Part shown: piece after piece, positions 1 to 5,513 of the stretch | Position numbering within the stretch: position 1 is the stretch's first letter | Layout of the letters: each line of letters begins with the position of its first letter | Assembly (NCBI GenBank): GCA_937996585.1 | Contig: CALKUW010000325.1 | Location: 1 to 8,166 of the forward strand | Length of the DNA: 8,166 nucleotides | DNA from: an uncultured Flavobacteriales bacterium | GTDB lineage: Bacteria > Bacteroidota > Bacteroidia > Flavobacteriales_D > Sanyastnellaceae | Reading direction: 5' to 3' | Position numbers and translations under genes: made by a program | Notes under the pieces: model-generated | Told to the model about the DNA's origin: nothing | Database searches by the model: none | What the model saw: the letters and a program-made list of their open reading frames with translations, nothing else

Positions 1-1299
1 CTCCGCGAACTCCACGAACCACTCGTGGTAGGGCAGTCCATCGATCGGGTTGACCTGCGGCGCCACGTGGAATTCAACCACCTGGCCACCCACTTTGGCC
101 ACGGCCTCCGCCATGCTCCCCTCGACCTCCTCGGCGATCACATGCTCGCCGAAGGCACTCGTGAAATGTTTGATGCGCCCGGTCACCAGCACGCGCGCGG
201 GTGCGAGCGAGACGAAGCGCACCGTGTCGCCCAGGTCGTAGCCCCAGAGGCCCGCGTTGGATGAAACCACCACGGCGTAATTGACCCCCATCTCCACCTC
301 GCCGAGCCCCAACCGGCGGGCATCGGACCGACCGTATTCATCCGCGGGGATGAACTCGAGGAAGAGGCCGTCGTGCGCATTGACCAACAGCCCCTCGCCG
401 GGTTCCCCATCCTGATACGCGATGAAGCCCTCACTCGCCGGGTAGGTCTCCACCCGCGGCACGTCCGCGCCGATCAGCTCGCGGAAACGGTCCGCGTAGG
501 GCGCATAGGCCACACCGCCGAAGACGAACAGGGAGAAATTCGGGAAGACCTCCATGACGTTGGCTTTGCCGGTATGGGCGAGCAGCCGCTCGAAGTACAT
601 CTGCACCCACGACGGAATGCCGCTGATGAGCCGCAGGTCCTGCCCCGCCGTCTCGCGGACGATGGCGTCGACCTTTTCCTCCCAATCCTCCATCGTGTTG
701 GTCTCCCACGTTGGCAGCCGGTTGCGCTGGAGGTAGGACGGAATGTGGTGCGCCACGATGCCACTGAGGCGGCCGAGCGGCACGCCCCCGGGTGTATCGG
801 TGAGCGTCGGACTGCCCTGCAGGAAAATCATCTTGCCCCCGACGAATTCTGCGCTTCCGGTTCGGGCGATGTGGTGCAGCAACGCCCGACGGGCAGAGCC
901 GATGTGGTTGGGCAGGCTGTCCGCCGTCAGGGGAATGTACTTGGCCCCGGAAGTCGTCCCCGAAGTCTTGCAGAAATACTTCGGCAACCCGGGCCACAAC
1001 ACATCCCGCTCCCCGGCGACCACGCGCTCCACGTAGGGCTTCAGTCCCTCGTAATCCCGGACGGGAACCGCCGCCTTGAACGCCGATGCGCGCGCTCGGG
1101 AATCCGAAATGGTGGCGATGCGGTCAAACCCGTGATCGCGACCGAAAACCGTTTGGGCCGCGCCCTTGACCAGTGATTCCAGTACGGCATCCTGCGCAGC
1201 GGCCGGATCCGCATTGTTGCGCCAATCCGCGCGCCGAACCCTCGACGCCCACGGTTGGGCCAAGCGGCCCTTCCAACCTCCACCAGCGGATTTCGGCAT
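1..1299 (-). CDS. GH3-family acyl-acid adenylating enzyme, C-terminus cut by window edge
   Basis: The first 433 residues are visible; bacterial GH3 proteins are usually about 500, so roughly 70 C-terminal residues are missing. Seen: the P-loop-like ATP motif TSGTTSGAKYIP (residues 112-123), LISGIPSWVQMYFERL (224-239), YPASEGF (286-292), NAGLWGYDLGDTVRF (348-362) and the hinge TGRIKHFTSAFGEHV (373-387). These are the adenylate-forming signatures of the GH3 superfamily, and the wording matches the form I know from Bacteroidota. GH3 enzymes activate a carboxylic acid with ATP and in plants join the acyl-adenylate to an amino acid; the substrate of the Bacteroidota branch is not known to me. No signal peptide is seen, so it is probably cytoplasmic. 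The start at 1299 (MPKSAGGGW) lies just after the previous gene's terminator and gives a normal N-terminus. No Shine-Dalgarno sequence is evident. Family assignment is firm; biological role is open. Confidence 0.93.
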   Translation of the reverse strand, partial: MPKSAGGGWKGRLAQPWASRVRRADWRNNADPAAAQDAVLESLVKGAAQTVFGRDHGFDRIATISDSRARASAFKAAVPVRDYEGLKPYVERVVAGERDVLWPGLPKYFCKTSGTTSGAKYIPLTADSLPNHIGSARRALLHHIARTGSAEFVGGKMIFLQGSPTLTDTPGGVPLGRLSGIVAHHIPSYLQRNRLPTWETNTMEDWEEKVDAIVRETAGQDLRLISGIPSWVQMYFERLLAHTGKANVMEVFPNFSLFVFGGVAYAPYADRFRELIGADVPRVETYPASEGFIAYQDGEPGEGLLVNAHDGLFLEFIPADEYGRSDARRLGLGEVEMGVNYAVVVSSNAGLWGYDLGDTVRFVSLAPARVLVTGRIKHFTSAFGEHVIAEEVEGSMAEAVAKVGGQVVEFHVAPQVNPIDGLPYHEWFVEFAE

Positions 1300-1303
1300 G
1301 GCC

Positions 1304-1311
1304 CAAAAGTA
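1304..1311 (-). promoter_or_regulatory. Possible -7 promoter box of the GH3 gene
   Basis: On the minus strand this reads TACTTTTG, an exact match to the Bacteroidota -7 consensus TAnnTTTG. It ends only 4 bases before the ATG at 1299, so transcription from it would start at or next to the start codon, giving a leaderless message. It also overlaps the T-run of the preceding terminator, and I see no convincing -33 TTTG. It may be coincidence. Confidence 0.22.
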
Positions 1312-1345
1312 GCGCGACCCGCCCCTTTTGACGGGAGCGGGTCGC
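1305..1345 (-). terminator. Intrinsic terminator after the 677-residue T9SS cargo gene
   Basis: A perfect 9-bp stem (GCGACCCGC at 1337-1345 on the minus strand, pairing with 1314-1322) begins 22 bases after the stop codon of the gene ending at 1368. The 14-base loop can form three further C-G pairs with one bulged base. Downstream on the minus strand comes GCTAC and then a run of four T (1305-1308). The stem is strong but the T-run is short and offset by five bases, so it may be a weak intrinsic terminator or a 3'-end-stabilising hairpin. Confidence 0.65.
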
Positions 1346-1367
1346 TGAAGCTTGTCAGAAGCGCAGA

Positions 1368-3401
1368 TCAGTGCTGGACCCGCATCTTCTTGGTCACCCG
1401 GACGTCATTCGTCACGAGGGAGAACGTGTACATGCCGTCCGCGAGGGGCGTCGCATCGTACACCACCGTGTGCTCACCCGCCGGACGGGCGCCGAGGTCG
1501 ATCATGTCAACGAGGCGGCCCTGCAGGTCGCGGAGTTCGATCATGAAATCACCACCCCAGTCCGCCTGGAACGTAAAACGCGTCTCACCTGCGGTCGGGT
1601 TCGGGTAGTTGTTCTGGAGGTGCACGCCGTTGTAGGCACCGAGCACGTCCACGCTGACCACCGGACAGGTGATCAGGCGCACGGCTGGCGTAGCGGTCTG
1701 GGAGGCGAACCACACGAACTCACCACTGCCTGCCTGCTGGTAGATGAGGGTACTGTTGTCCGTGTCGCTGTTGCCGTTGCCCAGCACCGTCAGCTGCTGT
1801 TCGTCCCATTCGAAGTCCGTGATGACTGCACCGGCATAGAATCCGGGAGAATTGATGCCATCCACACCCACCTCAATCTCATCCTCGAAGGCGAGCGGGT
1901 AGTACACCGGATTGTCAGGGGTACTGGCCCAGTCCTCATCCGTCACATATTCTGCGAATTGATAAGGAGAATTGCTGATGCCGACTTCCGGATCCTGGTC
2001 GATCCAGCGGAGCTCGAAGTCGATGCCGCTCGAGAGGCTGGGTCCGAAGGCGACCGCCAATCCATAGACCGTAGTGCCTTCGTTGTGGAAGGTGAAACGG
2101 TTGCCGTATCCGGTCGGCTCGTAGTATTCGTTCTCGTCGTCGAAACGGGGCCCGAGTTCCACATCCAGGGTGGCGGGGTTGTCGTGACCGAACTCACACT
2201 CCGTGTATTCGATGTCCATCTCGAGCATGCCGGCATCCGCGATGCTGTCGCTCGACATGGAGGCACGGAGAACGTAGTCCCCTACCGCTTCAGGCTCCCA
2301 GCCCGTGGCGATGTACAACGTGTCCTGCGGGTTCGCCGGGCAGTTGTCGTTGTTGGCGAACGAAGGTGCCGTGAACGGGTCGGTCTCGGTCGTGCTCAGG
2401 ACGTTGCCCGCGTCATCGAGCACCTCCACAGTGATCACGCAGTTCTCCTGGTCGGCGTAGCCGCCATTGCGGAAAAGCACACCGGCCAACAATCCGCCGT
2501 CCGCTTCGGGAATGGCCTGGTCCAGCGGGGTGACGCGGTACTCGAAGATGAAGTAGACATCGCCATTGGTCAACTGGACGAGCTCCAAGCTGTTGGCGAC
2601 CGGATTGGCCTCGATCGTGATATCGTCGATGCCCCAGTAGTAGTGGCTGTAACCCTGGCCCACCACGGGGCTCTGGCGGTAGGCAAAGCGGATCTCCACC
2701 GCAGACTGGCCCGCAGCGGCACAGCTGATGTCCAGGCTGGTCACCAGCGGGTTGGCACTGGCGGAGTTGGCGGAGGGAATGAAGCTGCCGCCGGCCTCGA
2801 AGGACGTCCAGTTCTCACCGCCGTCGGTGCTCACCTCCACGAAAATCGGGATGAAGGGGTAGCAGCAGTAGCGCAGGTACTGGTCCCAGGTGATGACCAC
2901 GCTCTCGAGCTCGGTCATGTCCAGCGTAGGCAGGTAGAGGAACCCTTCGGTATCCTCCACGCCCGTTGCGATCGGGGTGTTGTAGTAATCGCAGTCGAAC
3001 ACCATCCATCCGTTCTCGGAGGTGGCGCTGTTGAGGGCGCCGATGTTCGTGCTGAACTCACCGGCAGGCGGCTGCACTCCGGATGCCGTGGCGTCCTGGA
3101 AGTAACCGTCACCGATCTCGTCGACGTACTGCCAGATGGTGTTGTCGGGGCTGGAATCCTCCACGGTCAGTTGGCCGAAACCGTTGTTGCCGGCGAAACC
3201 ATTGGAGAAGTCCTCGTAGAAGAACACGGTGGAACCACCACCACGCAGGCCCGAGGCCTCGGCGCGGGCGATCTCTTCGAGGCCGAGCAGGCGGCTCGTC
3301 TCCAGTTCCTGTTGGGTCGCCTTGCGCGGCGCTTGCTCCAGCAGCTGGGCGGAGGCATGGAAGGCCAGCACACAGGCGGCCAGGGTAAGAATGTGCTTCA
3401 T
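1368..3401 (-). CDS. Secreted T9SS cargo protein: jelly-roll domain plus type A sorting domain (677 aa)
   Basis: Residues 1-19 (MKHILTLAA...FHASAQ) form a Sec signal peptide ending in the ASAQ typical of Bacteroidota. Residues ~58-264, from VFFYEDFSNGF to YYWGIDDITIE, look like a MAM/jelly-roll 'choice-of-anchor J' domain. A beta-rich, Ig-like stretch follows (~270-402), then an unnamed beta-rich region (~403-585) ending in VRLITCP. A T9SS type A sorting domain (TIGR04183 type) occupies ~598-675: it opens with YPNPTAGETRF, has LRDLQGRLV and LADGMYTF, and ends in the basic VTKKMRVQH. The protein should cross the outer membrane and lose the tail by PorU-type processing. Its binding partner or activity cannot be read. 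I chose the start at 3401 because it opens the signal peptide; an in-frame ATG 12 codons upstream would bury it. Lysine occurs at only four positions (2, 27, 671, 672). The gene upstream encodes a paralogue of the same layout. No catalytic motif is seen. Confidence 0.92.
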   Translation of the reverse strand: MKHILTLAACVLAFHASAQLLEQAPRKATQQELETSRLLGLEEIARAEASGLRGGGSTVFFYEDFSNGFAGNNGFGQLTVEDSSPDNTIWQYVDEIGDGYFQDATASGVQPPAGEFSTNIGALNSATSENGWMVFDCDYYNTPIATGVEDTEGFLYLPTLDMTELESVVITWDQYLRYCCYPFIPIFVEVSTDGGENWTSFEAGGSFIPSANSASANPLVTSLDISCAAAGQSAVEIRFAYRQSPVVGQGYSHYYWGIDDITIEANPVANSLELVQLTNGDVYFIFEYRVTPLDQAIPEADGGLLAGVLFRNGGYADQENCVITVEVLDDAGNVLSTTETDPFTAPSFANNDNCPANPQDTLYIATGWEPEAVGDYVLRASMSSDSIADAGMLEMDIEYTECEFGHDNPATLDVELGPRFDDENEYYEPTGYGNRFTFHNEGTTVYGLAVAFGPSLSSGIDFELRWIDQDPEVGISNSPYQFAEYVTDEDWASTPDNPVYYPLAFEDEIEVGVDGINSPGFYAGAVITDFEWDEQQLTVLGNGNSDTDNSTLIYQQAGSGEFVWFASQTATPAVRLITCPVVSVDVLGAYNGVHLQNNYPNPTAGETRFTFQADWGGDFMIELRDLQGRLVDMIDLGARPAGEHTVVYDATPLADGMYTFSLVTNDVRVTKKMRVQH

Positions 3402-3468
3402 GGTTGTGAATGGGGAGGCAAAATAGTCCGTCCACACGTATTGACCGGCATGGACGGCACGGCAAACG
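3402..3468 (-). promoter_or_regulatory. Probable promoter region of the 677-residue T9SS cargo gene
   Basis: This gap lies between the upstream terminator and the ATG at 3401, so a promoter is expected here. Two partial matches to the -7 consensus TAnnTTTG can be seen: TACGTGTG at 3433-3440 (one mismatch) and TATTTTG at 3419-3425 (one base short). A TTTG at 3463-3466 lies 22 bases upstream of the first, close to the usual 19-21 base spacing, so that pair is my preferred reading. The leader CCCATTCACAACC just before ATG has no Shine-Dalgarno sequence. Confidence 0.3.
3454..3468 (-). repeat. Short upstream motif shared with the paralogous gene (copy 2)
   Basis: The minus strand reads CGTTTGCCGTGCCGT, ending 53 bases from the ATG at 3401. 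The paralogous gene has CGTTTCGTGCCGT 54 bases from its own ATG (5496-5508). The two differ by a two-base insertion. This may be a remnant of promoter duplication, a shared -33 region or regulator site, or chance in GC-rich DNA. Confidence 0.3.
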
Positions 3469-3498
3469 AAAAAGGGGGCCCGATTGGACCCCCTTTTT
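3469..3498 (-). terminator. Strong intrinsic terminator after the 640-residue T9SS cargo gene
   Basis: A 10-bp perfect stem (AAAAAGGGGG at 3489-3498 on the minus strand pairing with 3469-3478) can extend by two further C-G pairs past one bulged base, leaving a 5-base loop. It starts 22 bases after the TAA at 3520 and ends in five T on the minus strand. The A-run on one side and T-run on the other would let it work in both directions, though no plus-strand gene ends here. It separates the two cargo genes transcriptionally. Confidence 0.88.
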
Positions 3499-3519
3499 CC
3501 TGAATGGATGTCGTTCCGC

Positions 3520-5442
3520 TTACTTCACGATGAGCTTGCGGGTGGCGCGTGCACCGTCCACCGTGATGGTGTAGGTGTACATGCCTGCGGTCAGGCCCTC
3601 GAGATCGAGGACGGCACGCTGGTTGCCGGCCGGCTGGACACCGAGGTCCATGCGGCGCACGATGGCACCGGTCATGCTCGTCACCTCCAAGGTCACTTCG
3701 GCAGCCGCCTCGAGGGTGAAGTCGATGCGGGTGTTGCCGGTGGCCGGGTTCGGGTAGGCGCGACCGAGGCTGAAGCCCTCACCGGCCACATCGTCCACGC
3801 TCATGGTGGTGGTGGCATTCGGGTCGAGGTTCAGACGGATCATCGGGCAGTTGGTGGTGTAGTACCAATCGTAGGCACTGCCCGTTCCGAACGGACCGTA
3901 GATGAACACGGTCTGGGCGTACTGCGGGGTGCTCGTTCCAATCTGGACGTTGTCACCGCCGAGGTGCTCGAAGCAGGCCATCAGGGCCTCACCGGCTGCC
4001 ACCTCGTAGGGTTCTTCCAGGGCGAAGGTGTACCAGGAGACGTCGCCGTCACCGCTGTTCAGGAAGTCGGCTTCGAGCTCGGCCTCCTCGGAAGTGGCCA
4101 CGAGACCGTCGTACTGACCGCCGCCGTTGTTCCACTCGATCCAGTCGAACAGGTGGCAGACCACCTCTGCACCCACGTCGGATCCGTCCATGATGGCCAC
4201 GTCGATGCCGTAGACCGTCATGTCGTTGATCACGTCGTAGGGAACACCGGCGATGAAGTCCACCGTTCCGTCGGAAGGCGTCATGCCTACGAAATCACCG
4301 TTGTCGCGGCCGTACTGGTACTCCACCACTTCGATGGCCTGCTGGGCCACGTTGTCGGAGGGGTATTCGTCCGTGCTGTCGGAAGCCACCTCGTAGTCGA
4401 AGGTGTACGCTCCCTGACCGGGTGCCTCCCAGCCGATGACGCGCAGTGTGTCGGTCTCACCATAGGCGAGATCGATGCCGTCGCTTTCACCGCCGTCAGC
4501 AGCATTGCCATTCACGGACACCGTAAGGGTCGTGTTCGGCTGGACAGCGGTACCGAGACCGGTGACGTTGACCGCAAGGTCGAGGGCGGGCAACTGGCTC
4601 TCGGGCCAGACCTGGGCCTCCCAGAGACCGGTGGTCAGGTAGTCGGTGAAGCTCACGTAGTCCGCGATGCGAACGTCGTTGGCCGGGGTGTCGAAGGCAA
4701 TGAAGTCGTCGATCATCCAGGCGTAGCCCCACTGACCGACCCAGCGCCAACGGAAGTAGACGGTGGACTCGTTACCGGCTACCTCTCCGATGTCGAAGCG
4801 GGCCACGTAGGGGTTGCTGGACTCGTCACCGCGCTCGTAGGTCGGGAAGACCTCGTAACGGGCCGCCACCGTGTCGTCATCGACGACCACGTAGCCCTCA
4901 TCAATCTCGAGGGTCTCGGGGTTCGGCCAGTTCACACCGTCAAGGGAGATCTCCATGTAGCAGCGCTCGATATCCGTGGTGTTGTCCCAGCAGCGGTAGT
5001 AGTTCTCGAACTCCACCGTAACGAAGGGGTGACCGGTCAGGTCGACGGGGTCGTCGATCGTGAACCAGCAGTTCTCCACCCAGCTCGCAGCGTAGTTCTC
5101 CTCGGCACCGAACAGGTCGGAGTCGACCATCACGAAGCCATTGTCAGCCGTGGTGGAGGAGATAGCGGAAATGGGATACGGACCGCTAGGACCATCCGTG
5201 GTGCAGGCCCAGTTGATACCGTCGATGTAATCCTCGTAGCCCGCGTCGTTCGCGTTCGTGAAGGTGATGTTGCCACAATCCGAGAAGTCGTTCGTGTAGA
5301 TGACCTCGCGGTTGTAGTCAACGTGCTCGCCCTGAACGGGGCGGGCGGTGATGGCACGACCGGCGTATTCACGAACCGGCGCTTGTGCGAAGGCGAAGCT
5401 CACGATGAGCATCGCGAAGACCAAAGTGTAAAGGTGCTTCAT
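3520..5442 (-). CDS. Secreted T9SS cargo protein: jelly-roll domain plus type A sorting domain (640 aa)
   Basis: Residues 1-20 (MKHLYTLVFA...SFAFAQ) form a Sec signal peptide. Residues ~47-250 run from VIYTNDFSD through DNGFVMVDSD and CYMEISLDGVNW to YAWMIDDFIAF, the pattern of a MAM/jelly-roll 'choice-of-anchor J' domain. An Ig/CARDB-like beta region follows (~255-373, including LAVNVTGLGTAVQPNTTLTVSVNG). A further beta-rich domain (~376-537) ends in CPMIRLNLDP. The type A sorting domain (~562-640) opens with YPNPATGNTRIDF and ends in ATRKLIVK. The layout matches the gene next door, so the two are probably diverged tandem duplicates. An outer-membrane or extracellular location follows from the two signals; the function is unknown. 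The start at 5442 opens the signal peptide; an in-frame ATG at 5562 would overlap gcvP and add 40 unlikely residues. By hand count about 104 Asp+Glu face about 24 Lys+Arg, and lysine is absent from residues 3-635. Confidence 0.92.
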   Translation of the reverse strand: MKHLYTLVFAMLIVSFAFAQAPVREYAGRAITARPVQGEHVDYNREVIYTNDFSDCGNITFTNANDAGYEDYIDGINWACTTDGPSGPYPISAISSTTADNGFVMVDSDLFGAEENYAASWVENCWFTIDDPVDLTGHPFVTVEFENYYRCWDNTTDIERCYMEISLDGVNWPNPETLEIDEGYVVVDDDTVAARYEVFPTYERGDESSNPYVARFDIGEVAGNESTVYFRWRWVGQWGYAWMIDDFIAFDTPANDVRIADYVSFTDYLTTGLWEAQVWPESQLPALDLAVNVTGLGTAVQPNTTLTVSVNGNAADGGESDGIDLAYGETDTLRVIGWEAPGQGAYTFDYEVASDSTDEYPSDNVAQQAIEVVEYQYGRDNGDFVGMTPSDGTVDFIAGVPYDVINDMTVYGIDVAIMDGSDVGAEVVCHLFDWIEWNNGGGQYDGLVATSEEAELEADFLNSGDGDVSWYTFALEEPYEVAAGEALMACFEHLGGDNVQIGTSTPQYAQTVFIYGPFGTGSAYDWYYTTNCPMIRLNLDPNATTTMSVDDVAGEGFSLGRAYPNPATGNTRIDFTLEAAAEVTLEVTSMTGAIVRRMDLGVQPAGNQRAVLDLEGLTAGMYTYTITVDGARATRKLIVK

Positions 5443-5513
5443 GCTGTGTGTGGTGTTGGATTCGTGGGGCGAATATAGCCCGCACAACCACGCCCACGGC
5501 ACGAAACGGGAAG
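5443..5513 (-). promoter_or_regulatory. Probable promoter region of the 640-residue T9SS cargo gene
   Basis: The 71 bases between the gcvP stop and the ATG at 5442 contain TATATTCG (minus strand, 5470-5477), seven of eight matches to the Bacteroidota -7 consensus TAnnTTTG and 27 bases from the start codon. A TTTC at 5503-5506 is a poor -33 candidate with a long 25-base spacing. The box lies in a small inverted repeat (GGGC, seven bases, GCCC). No good terminator for gcvP is seen here, so some read-through from gcvP is possible. Confidence 0.33.
5496..5508 (-). repeat. Short upstream motif shared with the paralogous gene (copy 1)
   Basis: The minus strand reads CGTTTCGTGCCGT, ending 54 bases from the ATG at 5442. 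It corresponds to CGTTTGCCGTGCCGT at 3454-3468, at nearly the same distance from the paralogue's start. It sits just after the gcvP stop codon. Confidence 0.3.

Noticed and set aside
373..1176. 267-codon open frame on the plus strand
   Set aside because: Antisense, in codon register, to the GH3 gene, whose motifs are all on the minus strand.
3402..3437. Upstream start that would lengthen the 677-residue protein by 12 residues
   Set aside because: It would place MWTDYFASPFTT before a textbook signal peptide and its codons would cover the likely promoter.
1371..3503. 710-codon open frame on the plus strand
   Set aside because: It is the exact codon-register antisense of a clear secreted-protein gene, has a His/Val/Arg/Gly-rich composition unlike a folded protein, shows no domain, and runs through the terminator at 3469-3498.
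3484..5478. 664-codon open frame on the plus strand
   Set aside because: Antisense shadow of the 640-residue cargo gene in codon register, rich in Val, His and Gly with no recognisable motif, and starting inside a terminator hairpin.
5467..5481. Inverted repeat GGGC-7 bases-GCCC as an operator or gcvP terminator
   Set aside because: Only four base pairs, no T-run follows, and such short repeats are frequent in GC-rich DNA.
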